Source: DATAAM01 sp036260075 (lineage in GTDB: Bacteria > Actinomycetota > Acidimicrobiia > Acidimicrobiales > JAHWLA01). From it: a DNA stretch of 19,116 bases. A model generated the notes under the pieces. The model worked only from the letters and a program-made list of their open reading frames with translations. It was not told the DNA's origin and did not search any database. The stretch is from NCBI GenBank assembly GCA_036260075.1, contig DATAAM010000051.1, forward strand, positions 1 to 19,116. The letters are read 5' to 3'. The stretch's first letter is position 1, and every line of letters begins with the position of its first letter. The translations under genes were made by a program, and so were the position numbers. Positions 7,673 through 14,921 of the stretch are shown piece by piece.

Positions 7673-7846
7673 ATGTCCGAACAAGAGCGCACCGACACCC
7701 CGGCGTCCGACCTGTACGCCAACCCCCAGGACACCGCCTTCGGCACGGCCGCCGCCGAGGACCAAGACCGCGTGGAGCGCGGCGAGGAGCCCGCGCACAC
7801 GGAGGAGGACGCCCCCCGCCCGGGCGGCAAGGCAGAGCCCTCCTAG
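7673..7846 (+). CDS. Acidic small protein (57 aa), unknown
   Basis: A 57-residue ORF ten bases after the yjbQ stop. The ATG is preceded by AGGA (7661-7664) at normal ribosome-binding distance, and co-transcription with yjbQ is likely. The protein is rich in Asp, Glu and Pro, with no hydrophobic core and no cysteine; it begins MSEQERTDTPASDLYANPQD. I recognise no domain. An intrinsically disordered protein is the simplest reading. Confidence 0.55.
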   Translation: MSEQERTDTPASDLYANPQDTAFGTAAAEDQDRVERGEEPAHTEEDAPRPGGKAEPS

Positions 7847-7979
7847 CTCACCCGCCCGCCTGCCGCTCGGCCGCCTGGCTCGCAGGGGCAAGGAGAGCAG
7901 GCTCGCCGAAACGACGACCACCTCCGAACTGCGGGCGCGCCGAAACCACACCGCGGGACGGGCGGTGGGGCGCCTGCCG

Positions 7980-8261
7980 TCACAGGTGCAGGCCTCGCAG
8001 GAGGTCGCCGGGATCGACCTCCAAGGCCTGCGACACGAGGAGCACGTTGCGAAGTGAGGGGTTGACCTCGCCCCGTTCGATGTGCCCGATGTAGGTGCGA
8101 TGCAGCCCGGCCCGGGCACCGAGGGCCTCCTGCGACAGCCCGCGTTGTCGCCGTACCAACCGCACCCGTTCGCCGAAGTCTTCGAGCGCCGGGAACCCGA
8201 AGCCTGCGACGTACCGATCTTCCGGGTGGCTTGAGGAGCCACCGAACCTTGCTGCCGCCAT
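7980..8261 (-). CDS. Xre-family transcriptional regulator
   Basis: A 93-residue protein that is essentially one Cro/C1-type helix-turn-helix. The domain spans about residues 29-90: FGERVRLVRRQRGLSQEALG, then AGLHRTYIGHIERGEVNPSL with the recognition helix, then VLLVSQALEVDPGDLLRGL. The first 28 residues are unstructured and the start is uncertain; an internal start is possible, but none has a good ribosome binding site. It lies 117 bases downstream of vsr on the same strand. Small Xre proteins of this type often control a neighbouring restriction or toxin gene; no toxin partner is recognisable here. Confidence 0.85.
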   Translation of the reverse strand: MAAARFGGSSSHPEDRYVAGFGFPALEDFGERVRLVRRQRGLSQEALGARAGLHRTYIGHIERGEVNPSLRNVLLVSQALEVDPGDLLRGLHL

Positions 8262-8378
8262 CTCACTACCTGCCGTGCGGGACAGGTGCGGAGTGCGGCG
8301 CCGGCCCTGCCGTGGGCCGCCCTGTCGATCCCTACTCCAAGGTGCTGCCCTGCCAGTCTACCGAACACACGTTCGATG

Positions 8379-8807
8379 TCAAGAGGGCTGTCGGCCACGC
8401 ACGACGGTGGCGACGCGGGCCGCGGCTGCCGCCGGCTCCTCGTGCTCCCACACCCGCACCACCGCCCACCCGGCCTCGGACAGCCGGCGGTCGGTGTCGG
8501 CGTCGCGGGCCGCGTTGGCCGCCAGCTTGGCCGCCCACCACGCCCCGTTGTTGCGGGGGGACGTGGCATGGTCCGGGCACCGGTGCCAGAAGCAGCCGTC
8601 GACGAACACGGCCACCCGAGGACCGGCGAAGACCAAGTCGGCCTCGCGGCGCACGCCGGGCACGGGACGGCGGTGGACGCGGAAGCGCAGCCCCATGCGA
8701 TGCAGCAACGAGCGCAGCGCCCGCTCGGGGTCGGTGTCGCGAGACCGCTGGCGGCTCATGCGTCGACGGGTGGCGTCGTCGGTGTCGAGCGTCACCTGGG
8801 CAGGCAT
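8379..8807 (-). CDS. vsr: Very-short-patch repair endonuclease (Vsr)
   Basis: A 142-residue Vsr-type nuclease. It opens with the family block MSRQRSRDTDPERALRSLLH (17-36), then READLVF (54-60) carrying the metal-binding Asp57, VAVFVDGCFWHRCPDH (65-80) with His75 and His80, and ends with GWAVVRVWEHE (113-123). Vsr nicks 5' of the T in T:G mismatches arising from deaminated 5-methylcytosine. Normally it is linked to a cytosine-C5 methyltransferase, and none is present within the window. The ATG at 8807 was chosen because the family match begins shortly after it. Upstream lies the end of a diguanylate cyclase gene, 55 bases away. Confidence 0.92.
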   Translation of the reverse strand: MPAQVTLDTDDATRRRMSRQRSRDTDPERALRSLLHRMGLRFRVHRRPVPGVRREADLVFAGPRVAVFVDGCFWHRCPDHATSPRNNGAWWAAKLAANAARDADTDRRLSEAGWAVVRVWEHEEPAAAAARVATVVRGRQPS

Positions 8808-8862
8808 GCGACGGTCAGCATGCCGGATGGCGGCCGCAGGCGCCCGCCGCCGCAGCGCGGCC

Positions 8863-10665
8863 TCAGGCCGAGGCGACCTGGTCGATGCGACCGGCGACCA
8901 CGGCCCGGTTGCGACCCATGCGCTTGGCCTCGTAGAGGGCGCGGTCGGCCGCCACCAGGACATCGCGGGCGTTGAGGCCGGGTCCGGCGGGCGCCACGCC
9001 GAAGGAGGCGGTGAGGGGAGCGGGAGGGCTGCCGGCGTCGCCCAGGCAGTGCACGGCCAGCGCCCGGCGCAGCCGGTGGGCCAGCTCGAGGCCCGCGGCG
9101 GCGCCGCCCTCGGGCAGCAGCACGGCGAACTCGTCGCCCCCGTACCGGTAGGCGGTGTCGCCTCGTCGCAGCTCGGAGCGCAGCACCCGGCCGACCGTGC
9201 GCAGCACGTCGTCGCCCCGGGCGTGGCCCTCCGAGTCGTTGAGCGACTTGAACCGGTCGATGTCGATCATGACGAAGGCAGCTTCCCGCCCGTACCGAGC
9301 GGCGTACCCGCACGCGGCGTCGAGGTCGGCGTCGAGGCGACGGCGGTTGGGGAGCGACGTGACCGGATCGGTCTCGGACAGCTCGATCGTCTGGCGGTAG
9401 AGACGAGCGGCCCGCACGGCGCCCGCCGCGTGGGTGGCCAGCGTCTCCAACGCACCGAGCGTGGTGCGTGCCATGGGTGCCTCCGGCGTGGAAGTGACGT
9501 CGAGGACGCCGACGGCCGTGCCCGCCGCGGTCATCGGCAGCAGCACCCGTCCGGTGACCGGGGCGAGCGCGTCGGACGGGTCGGGGACGAGGACGGGGCG
9601 GCGGGTGGCCTCGCCCACCGGGAGGTCGTGGAGCCCGCACGGAGCAGGCAGCGGGTGCCGCCCGTCTGAACTGTCGAACCGGGGCACGAGGAGATCGCGC
9701 TCCACGCACCACACGACCACTCGTTCGGCACCCGCGATGAGCAACGCGGCCCGGCCCACGGCGTCGAGCACGGTGCCGACGTCGTCGGTGCCGGCGATGC
9801 GCCGGGCGACGTCGAGGACGCGGCGGAGAGCGGCGGCTTGGGTGGCGAGGTCGGCCTCCCGAGCGGCGAGCTCGTCGTGGCGCTCGGCGAGCGTGGCCGT
9901 CACGGCGGCGAACCCCTCGGCCAGGCGGCGCACCTCCGTCGGCCCTTCCACGGGGGGACGCGCCTCAAGGTCGCCCGACTGCACCCGCTGCATGGTGCGC
10001 AGCAGCGAGTCGATCGGGCGCGCCAGTGCGTCCACCAGCGAGCGCCGTCGTCGCCGGGCCACGGCCAACAGCACCACGAACAGGGCGAACTGGCCCGCGC
10101 CCGCGGTGGTCACGACCCGGGCATGGGCGGCGATGGCGCCGTCGAGCTCGTGGGCCAAGGCCCCGATCAGCTCTGTGGCCGCCTGGCGGTACTCCTCGAA
10201 CAACGGCTGCCCTGTCGCCACCGTCGACTCGCGGTCGGCCACCTTCCCTTGGGCCACGGCCACGACCGTGGGTGCGGCCCACTGCTCGATCCAGGTGTCG
10301 CGGGCCCGGCGCATCCGCTCGAGCGATGCCGCCACGTCCCGGTCGCCTTCCGCGACCCGCAGGGCGGCCTCGGAGGAGCGCACGGTGCGACGGCCCTCCA
10401 CGTAGAGGTCCAACCGGCGCTCGTCGCCGCTCAGCACGTAGTCGGCGACGGCTGCCTCCTGCTCCACCATGGCGACGTGCGCGGTGCGGGCGGCCTGCGT
10501 GGCGGCGCGGTACCGCTTGAGCGAGGGCTGCAGCTCGACGACGAGCAGCACGCACGACACCGCTGTCAGCACGAAGACGCACACGACGACCGCGTGCATG
10601 CCGGCAAACGACCGGCGCACCCGGCTCTCGAGCCCCCGCTCCGCTCCCCTGCTCCCCGACCCCAT
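8863..10665 (-). CDS. Membrane diguanylate cyclase (sensor-HAMP-GAF-GGDEF)
   Basis: A 600-residue signalling protein. Numbered from the ATG at 10665: transmembrane helix 1 at about 24-45, an extracytoplasmic all-helical sensor (about 46-184, resembling a CHASE3 or four-helix bundle), helix 2 at about 185-202, a HAMP-like linker with RPIDSLLRTMQRVQSGDLEA, a GAF domain at about 285-425, and GGDEF at about 429-592. The catalytic motif is intact, RYGGDEF with G509-F513, and an RxxD inhibitory site (R500-D503) precedes it. It should make cyclic di-GMP with product inhibition. A longer reading from a TTG at 10719 would begin inside the hairpin described at 10700-10739, so I prefer the ATG. No EAL domain is attached. 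Confidence 0.92.
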   Translation of the reverse strand: MGSGSRGAERGLESRVRRSFAGMHAVVVCVFVLTAVSCVLLVVELQPSLKRYRAATQAARTAHVAMVEQEAAVADYVLSGDERRLDLYVEGRRTVRSSEAALRVAEGDRDVAASLERMRRARDTWIEQWAAPTVVAVAQGKVADRESTVATGQPLFEEYRQAATELIGALAHELDGAIAAHARVVTTAGAGQFALFVVLLAVARRRRRSLVDALARPIDSLLRTMQRVQSGDLEARPPVEGPTEVRRLAEGFAAVTATLAERHDELAAREADLATQAAALRRVLDVARRIAGTDDVGTVLDAVGRAALLIAGAERVVVWCVERDLLVPRFDSSDGRHPLPAPCGLHDLPVGEATRRPVLVPDPSDALAPVTGRVLLPMTAAGTAVGVLDVTSTPEAPMARTTLGALETLATHAAGAVRAARLYRQTIELSETDPVTSLPNRRRLDADLDAACGYAARYGREAAFVMIDIDRFKSLNDSEGHARGDDVLRTVGRVLRSELRRGDTAYRYGGDEFAVLLPEGGAAAGLELAHRLRRALAVHCLGDAGSPPAPLTASFGVAPAGPGLNARDVLVAADRALYEAKRMGRNRAVVAGRIDQVASA

Positions 10666-10681
10666 AACCAGGGGTCTTGTC

Positions 10682-10739
10682 GGCGGGTCGCCCGCCGATG
10701 TGAGCGGGACGGCGCACAAAAGCCGTCCGTCCCGCTCAC
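10682..10739 (-). terminator. Hairpin pair ending the carboxypeptidase transcript
   Basis: Perfect 13-base inverted repeats, GTGAGCGGGACGG at 10700-10712 and its complement at 10727-10739, begin eight bases after the carboxypeptidase stop. A second hairpin, GGCGGG-tcg-CCCGCC at 10682-10696, follows. There is no uridine tract beyond a TTTT in the loop, so this is a strong stem of the kind used as an intrinsic-like terminator in high-GC genomes. Confidence 0.65.
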
Positions 10740-10746
10740 CTCCGGA

Positions 10747-12822
10747 TCAGCGGCCCTTGGGCGCTCCGCAGCGCTTCAGGTCGGCCTTCGCCTGCTGGCC
10801 TCGGTCGACGACGACGGCCACCTGCTCGAGCACGCGGCCGTCCCGCTCGCACGACAGCGTCCACGCCTCGATGAGGCCGGGGACCGTTGCGTCGGCCTGG
10901 TCGAACAGCGAGGCGCTGAGCGTCCACGTGGGCGACACCGAGGCGTAGTTGGCGACCCGCAGCACGTACCGGCCCGGTTGCGGGTTCTGCACCAGCGCCC
11001 GCTCCTTGTCGATCACGAAGTTGGTCGAGCTGCCCACCTGGACGAGCGAGCCGTCGGACTCCTTGCGGAACACGTACAGGTCGAGGTCGTCGGGCGTGGG
11101 CCAGTCGAGCTTGACCTCCAGCAGGTCGACACCGGTACGGGTGACGGTGAACTCGTTGTCGGTCTGCTGGAGCGGCAGGGTTGTGCCGCTGTAGGTGGTG
11201 GGCGGCTCCAACGGCTCCGAGGCCGTCAGTCGCACCTGCCGCGCCTTCACGATCGGTCGGGTCGAGGGGTTGACGTGCCACTCGAACCGCCCGCTGGGGC
11301 CGACGACCATCGACGTGTCGAGCGTGTCGTGGACCGAGCCCTCCCAGGTCGGGGTGGCGAACGTCTTCTGCAGGCGCAGGGTGGCCCCGGCAGGCGCCTT
11401 GCCCGCCACGATCGAGTGCGTGGCCGGGTCGACGGCGTTCTCGAGCGCGATCAGGTAGGCCTCGCGGTTGCCCTTGCCTGCGTACGCACCGGCGCCGACG
11501 TACTCGTCGATGACCTCGGGGTACGGCGGGTGGAACTCGTCGGGTCCGATCTCGAACGTGTAGCCGAAGCCACCGGTGGCGTTGTACGACCAGTCCTCGG
11601 TCGTGCCGGTGGTGTCGTACAGCTCCCAGCCGTGGATGTTGCGGTAGCCGTTCTGCGCCGTCATCTCGGCGCCGAGCGCCTTCATGGCCTCCTCGTCGGG
11701 CGAGTTGCCGACGGGGTAGCCGTCGGGCCCGATGGTGTCCGGCGCCACGCCGTTGGGCCGCAGGACCAGGTTCGAGAAGGTGTGGTTGGTGATCATGGTC
11801 GTGACGTGGCGCCGCCTCAGCAGCTCGCGGACGCCTTGGGTCTCCGGCTCCGAGAACGCCGCCGCGCCGCGATACGTCGGGTCGGCTCCGAGGTCGGAGG
11901 CGCCGGGACCGCCCCACAGCCCGCCGTAGTTGCGGTTGAGGTCGACGCCTACACCGAAGCCCGCGGGCACGGCCGCCGCCGTGCAGGAGCCCGGGGGCGG
12001 CGCCTGCCCGTCGACCACCCGGCAGTTCTTGCGCTTGTAGGCGTGGCCGGGCGTACCGAAGATGGCGACCGTGCCGTCGCCGCCTGTGTCGTCGTCGACC
12101 TGGCGGAGGTCCACGAGCAGCCCGTCGTTCACCGACTTGTCGAAGCCGTCGGGGTTCACCACGGGCACCACGAGGACGCGGGCTCGATCGAGGAGATCGG
12201 TGATGCGGGGGTCGTCGCCGTAGCCCTGCACGAGGTCGAAGGCGAACTCGATGGTGTGCTCGCCGGAGGGCCACTCACGGGCGTGGTGCAGCCCGAACAT
12301 GGCGAACACCGGCCGACCGTCCTCGGGGCCGTGCACGCCCCGGCCGATCTCGATACCGCGGATGGCCCTGCCCTCGAGGCTGCGGGTGAGCTCGAAGGGC
12401 TTCACGATGTCGGGCCGCCGCTCGGCCAGCGCCGCCAGGTCGGCCTCGTAGTCGGCCAACCTGCGGTACGAGTCGCGCCCCGACGGCAACGGGGAGACGT
12501 CGGTCGCTGCCGCGTACGCCCGGTTGGCCGCGTTGATCCGGGCCTCGCGGGCCACGAGGTCGGGGATGCGCACGTCCCACGTGAAGCCTGCGGTCCGCAG
12601 CGCCTCCTCGTCGGCGGCGCTGTGCAGCACGACCTCCACGTAGTCGTGGCCTGCGTGCTCGGTCAGGTCGAGGCCGAGCGTCGTGAGGCGTTGCTTGTCG
12701 GCACGCGTGGGCGTGTCGACGGTGACGAGCCGAGCGGTGAAGTCGTCGGCGCCCGCGTCGCCGGCGAGCATGCCGAGCGTCAACAGGGCGGCGAGCAGGG
12801 GAGCGAGGAGCGGTCGAGTCAC
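10747..12822 (-). CDS. Secreted M14 zinc carboxypeptidase
   Basis: A 691-residue exported metallopeptidase of the carboxypeptidase A/T family. A signal peptide covers about 1-25 (hydrophobic core LLAPLLAALLTLGMLAG, cleavage near AGA-DD). A propeptide-like region (about 26-112) precedes the catalytic domain (about 115-450). Zinc ligands are H180 and E183 in HHAREW and H347 in TNHTFSN. R297 and the neighbouring Asn lie in DLNRNYGG, and E424 of YTFEIG is the general base. Conserved YNATGGFGYTFEIG surrounds the substrate pocket. The C-terminal 200 residues hold a beta-rich PPC-like domain (DDLDLYVFRK and PGRYVLRVANY). The GTG start has an AGGAGGT ribosome binding site directly upstream (12826-12832). 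Its leader is unusual and is listed separately. Confidence 0.93.
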   Translation of the reverse strand: MTRPLLAPLLAALLTLGMLAGDAGADDFTARLVTVDTPTRADKQRLTTLGLDLTEHAGHDYVEVVLHSAADEEALRTAGFTWDVRIPDLVAREARINAANRAYAAATDVSPLPSGRDSYRRLADYEADLAALAERRPDIVKPFELTRSLEGRAIRGIEIGRGVHGPEDGRPVFAMFGLHHAREWPSGEHTIEFAFDLVQGYGDDPRITDLLDRARVLVVPVVNPDGFDKSVNDGLLVDLRQVDDDTGGDGTVAIFGTPGHAYKRKNCRVVDGQAPPPGSCTAAAVPAGFGVGVDLNRNYGGLWGGPGASDLGADPTYRGAAAFSEPETQGVRELLRRRHVTTMITNHTFSNLVLRPNGVAPDTIGPDGYPVGNSPDEEAMKALGAEMTAQNGYRNIHGWELYDTTGTTEDWSYNATGGFGYTFEIGPDEFHPPYPEVIDEYVGAGAYAGKGNREAYLIALENAVDPATHSIVAGKAPAGATLRLQKTFATPTWEGSVHDTLDTSMVVGPSGRFEWHVNPSTRPIVKARQVRLTASEPLEPPTTYSGTTLPLQQTDNEFTVTRTGVDLLEVKLDWPTPDDLDLYVFRKESDGSLVQVGSSTNFVIDKERALVQNPQPGRYVLRVANYASVSPTWTLSASLFDQADATVPGLIEAWTLSCERDGRVLEQVAVVVDRGQQAKADLKRCGAPKGR

Positions 12823-12896
12823 GGCACCTCCTGGGGTGGGTGCCCGAAGGGAGGAGGTGCATGCAGCAGGAGTGCTGCGAGTCGCCGTGTCGTCAC
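12819..12896 (-). CDS. Candidate 25-codon leader ORF
   Basis: A GTG at 12896 with a good ribosome binding site (GGAAGGGG, seven bases before it) opens a 25-codon ORF that ends in a TGA overlapping the carboxypeptidase GTG (GTGA). The peptide reads VTTRRLAALLLHAPPPFGHP then PQEVP. A triple proline, a known ribosome-slowing motif, falls on the anti-SD arm of the hairpin at 12824-12860. This looks like a translated control leader rather than a functional peptide; coding by chance is possible. Confidence 0.4.
   Translation of the reverse strand: MTTRRLAALLLHAPPPFGHPPQEVP
12824..12860 (-). promoter_or_regulatory. Hairpin sequestering the carboxypeptidase SD
   Basis: On the minus strand GCACCTCCT (12852-12860) is a perfect nine-base complement of AGGAGGTGC (12824-12832), with a 19-base loop holding a CTTCGG mini-hairpin. 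The 3' arm is the ribosome binding site of the carboxypeptidase, so folding would block its translation. Confidence 0.65.
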
Positions 12897-12936
12897 GATC
12901 GCGCCCCTTCCGCCGTCGGGCTGACGTGGTCCGTTC

Positions 12937-12942
12937 AGGCTA
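12937..12942 (-). promoter_or_regulatory. Candidate -10 box of carboxypeptidase
   Basis: TAGCCT on the minus strand (AGGCTA on plus) fits TANNNT. A start about seven bases downstream would leave a leader of about 108 bases containing the leader ORF and hairpin. No strong -35 is visible. Confidence 0.4.
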
Positions 12943-13023
12943 GTCCTCGCGCCGCCCGACTCGAACGAGCGGACGGCGCCACACCTCGAACGCCCGGCCA
13001 GGCCTCGGCGCGAGACTGCGGCC

Positions 13024-13788
13024 ATGGCTCTCGTCACCGTGGACGTCGAGGAACGCATCGCCACCGTCACGCTCAACGACCCCGATCGCCGCAACGTGCT
13101 GTCGACGGCGATGGCCGAGGAGCTGGTGGCCGCCTTCGACCGGATCGACGACGACCCTGGCATCGGCGCCGTGGTGGTCACCGGCGCGCCGCCTGCCTTC
13201 TGCGCGGGCGCGGACCTGGCCCACCTGTCGTCGTCTTCCGGAGGCACGGCCGAGGACGGGCTACGGGCGGTCTACGAAGGCTTCCTGCGCATCGGCCGGT
13301 CGCCGCTGCCGACGGTGGCAGCGGTCAACGGCGCCGCCGTCGGAGCAGGCGTGAACCTCGCCCTCGTCTGCGACGTGCGTGTGGCCGCCCCCCGGGCCCG
13401 CTTCGACACCCGGTTCCTCGACCTGGGCCTTCACCCGGGCGGCGGCCACACGTGGATGCTGCGCCGGGCCGTCGGTCCCCAGGCCGCCGCCGCCATGGTG
13501 CTGTTCGGCGAGGTGCTCGACGGCGCCGACGCCGAGCGGGCCGGGCTCGTGTGGCGCTGCGTGCCCGACGAGGAGCTCCTCGACGTCGCCCGGGCGATCG
13601 CAGCCCGCCCGGCCGCCGCGCCGCGCGAGCTGGTCGTGCGCACCAAGGCGACGCTCGCAGCGATGGCGACCGTCGACGAGCACGCCGACGCCGTCGACCG
13701 GGAGCTGGCCGCCCAGCTGTGGTCGCTGTCGCAGCCCGCCTTCGGCGAGCGGGTGGCGGCCCTGCGGGCCCGCATCGCGTCGTCGTAG
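13024..13788 (+). CDS. Crotonase-fold protein lacking both catalytic glutamates
   Basis: A 254-residue crotonase-superfamily protein. The fold markers are clear: LNDPDRRNVLS (17-27), FCAGADLAHL (59-68) and VNGAAVGAGVNLALVCD (101-117), so the oxyanion hole for an acyl-CoA thioester should be intact. At the position of the first catalytic glutamate it has N111 (GVNLAL), and at the second, F131 (TRFLDLGLHPGGG). Classical hydration is therefore unlikely; isomerase, hydrolase, C-C lyase or a non-catalytic role are options. It begins 201 bases from the divergent carboxypeptidase gene, with a weak -10-like GAGACT six bases before its ATG. The gene ends 20 bases before the selC tRNA and may share a transcript with it. 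Confidence 0.88.
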   Translation: MALVTVDVEERIATVTLNDPDRRNVLSTAMAEELVAAFDRIDDDPGIGAVVVTGAPPAFCAGADLAHLSSSSGGTAEDGLRAVYEGFLRIGRSPLPTVAAVNGAAVGAGVNLALVCDVRVAAPRARFDTRFLDLGLHPGGGHTWMLRRAVGPQAAAAMVLFGEVLDGADAERAGLVWRCVPDEELLDVARAIAARPAAAPRELVVRTKATLAAMATVDEHADAVDRELAAQLWSLSQPAFGERVAALRARIASS

Positions 13789-13791
13789 ACT
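13786..13791 (+). promoter_or_regulatory. Candidate -10 box of selC
   Basis: TAGACT overlaps the stop codon of the upstream crotonase gene and would start transcription about 11 bases before the tRNA. The -35 region is poor, so read-through from the upstream gene is the alternative. Confidence 0.35.
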
Positions 13792-13808
13792 GCGAGGGCT
13801 CACGGCGT

Positions 13809-13901
13809 GGAGGCGTCCGAGCACCTGGTGGGCTCCGCCGCCTTCAAAGCGGTCGGGACGGGCGATCCCCGTCCGGCGGGTTCGATTCCCGTCCGCCTCC
13901 G
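13809..13901 (+). tRNA. selC: Selenocysteine tRNA (tRNA-Sec, anticodon TCA)
   Basis: Ninety-three bases fold as a bacterial tRNA-Sec. Acceptor GGAGGCG pairs with CGCCTCC (13894-13900), discriminator G at 13901. The D arm has a long stem (GAGCAC with GGGCTC, one A:G mismatch). The anticodon stem GCCGC/GCGGT closes the loop CTTCAAA (13842-13848), anticodon TCA at 13844-13846. The long variable arm is a perfect seven-pair stem with a five-base loop (13856-13874). T arm GGCGGG-TTCGATT-CCCGTC. Acceptor plus T stem total 13 pairs as in bacterial tRNA-Sec, but split 7+6, because the eighth acceptor pair would be T:C. CCA is not encoded (CCG follows). It is charged with Ser and converted to Sec by SelA, and delivered by SelB to SECIS-marked UGA codons such as codon 177 of fdhA, 10.6 kb upstream. 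Confidence 0.96.
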
Positions 13902-13916
13902 CCGACCCGTCTTCCG

Positions 13917-14921
13917 TCAGACGATGCCCGAGTCCTCGGCCACGGCGACCGCAAGGTCGCGGCGGTCGGCCCGCAGTGAGGCGACCACCGCGACGGCGAG
14001 CGCCATGGCGATCACCCCGAGCGAGAGCCACATCGGCGGGTGGTACAGCTCGGCCACCAGCATCTTCACGCCGACGAAGCCGAGGATGAAGCCGAGGCCG
14101 ACGTTGAGATAGCGGAAGCGCCCGGCCATGCCCGCCAGCAGGAAGTAGAGGGCACGGAGCCCGAGGATGGCGAAGGCGTTCGAGGAGAACACGATGAACG
14201 GCTCGCGGCTCACGGCGAGGATGGCAGGGACGGAGTCGACTGCGAACACCACGTCGGTGGTCTCCACCAGCACGAGCACGATGAACAGGGGCGTGGCCAG
14301 CCGCCGTCCCGTGCGTCGGGTGAAGAGCTTCTGGCCGTCGTACTCGTTGGTCGACGGCACGATCCGCTGGACGAACCGCAGCACCGGGTTGCGCTCCGGG
14401 TGCACCTCGGTCTCGCGGTGCCGGGCGATCCGCACGGCGGTGAAGAGCAGGAAAGCGCCGAACACGTACAGCACCCACTCGAAGCGCTCGAGCACGGCCA
14501 CGCCCGCGAAGATGAACAGCGCGCGCATGACAAGGGCGCCGAAGATGCCCCAGAAGAGCACGCGGAACTGGTACTCGCGGGGCACGCCGAAGTACGAGAA
14601 GAGCACGGCCCACACGAAGACGTTGTCGACGGAGAGGCTCTTCTCGATCAGGTAGCCGGTGATGTACTCGCCCGCCGCCGCGCCACCGAAGGCGGCCGCC
14701 ATCAGGCCGGTGAAGGCCAAGCCCAGGGCGATCCAGACGCTGCTCTCGAGGGCCGCCTCGCGGAACCCGACGGCATGGGGCCGGCGGTGCACCACCAGCA
14801 GGTCGACGACGAGCATGCAGACGATGGTGCCGACCAGCGCGGCCCAGCCCCAGAGGGGGACGGTGATCTCCGCGAAGTCGGTGCCCGTCGACGCCGCGCC
14901 GAGCAGGGCCACGGGGCTCAT
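13917..14921 (-). CDS. terC: TerC/Alx-family membrane metal transporter
   Basis: A 334-residue integral membrane protein with about eight to nine helices. TerC-family signatures are present: YLIEKSLSVDNVFVWAV (90-106) with acidic D99, and VLVETTDVVFAVDSVPAIL (217-235) with D223 and D229. A cytoplasmic basic loop (about 165-208) lies between them, and NAFAILGLRALYFLLAG (248-264) follows. TerC/Alx proteins export manganese and are thought to supply it to secreted metalloproteins. The ATG overlaps the stop of the small upstream membrane gene (ATGA at 14918-14921), and the operon starts with a manganese riboswitch, which agrees with Mn2+ export. It converges on selC with 15 bases between. Longer in-frame readings upstream overlap other genes and are not real. 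Confidence 0.94.
   Translation of the reverse strand: MSPVALLGAASTGTDFAEITVPLWGWAALVGTIVCMLVVDLLVVHRRPHAVGFREAALESSVWIALGLAFTGLMAAAFGGAAAGEYITGYLIEKSLSVDNVFVWAVLFSYFGVPREYQFRVLFWGIFGALVMRALFIFAGVAVLERFEWVLYVFGAFLLFTAVRIARHRETEVHPERNPVLRFVQRIVPSTNEYDGQKLFTRRTGRRLATPLFIVLVLVETTDVVFAVDSVPAILAVSREPFIVFSSNAFAILGLRALYFLLAGMAGRFRYLNVGLGFILGFVGVKMLVAELYHPPMWLSLGVIAMALAVAVVASLRADRRDLAVAVAEDSGIV

Noticed and set aside
10666..10719. Upstream TTG start for the diguanylate cyclase
   Set aside because: It lies inside the hairpin after the carboxypeptidase stop and adds no conserved residues.
9838..12924. Long plus-strand ORF (1028 codons)
   Set aside because: It is antisense to the diguanylate cyclase and carboxypeptidase genes, both with conserved catalytic motifs.
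13807..14112. Plus-strand ORF covering selC
   Set aside because: It overlaps the tRNA and the terC gene and shows no recognisable protein features.
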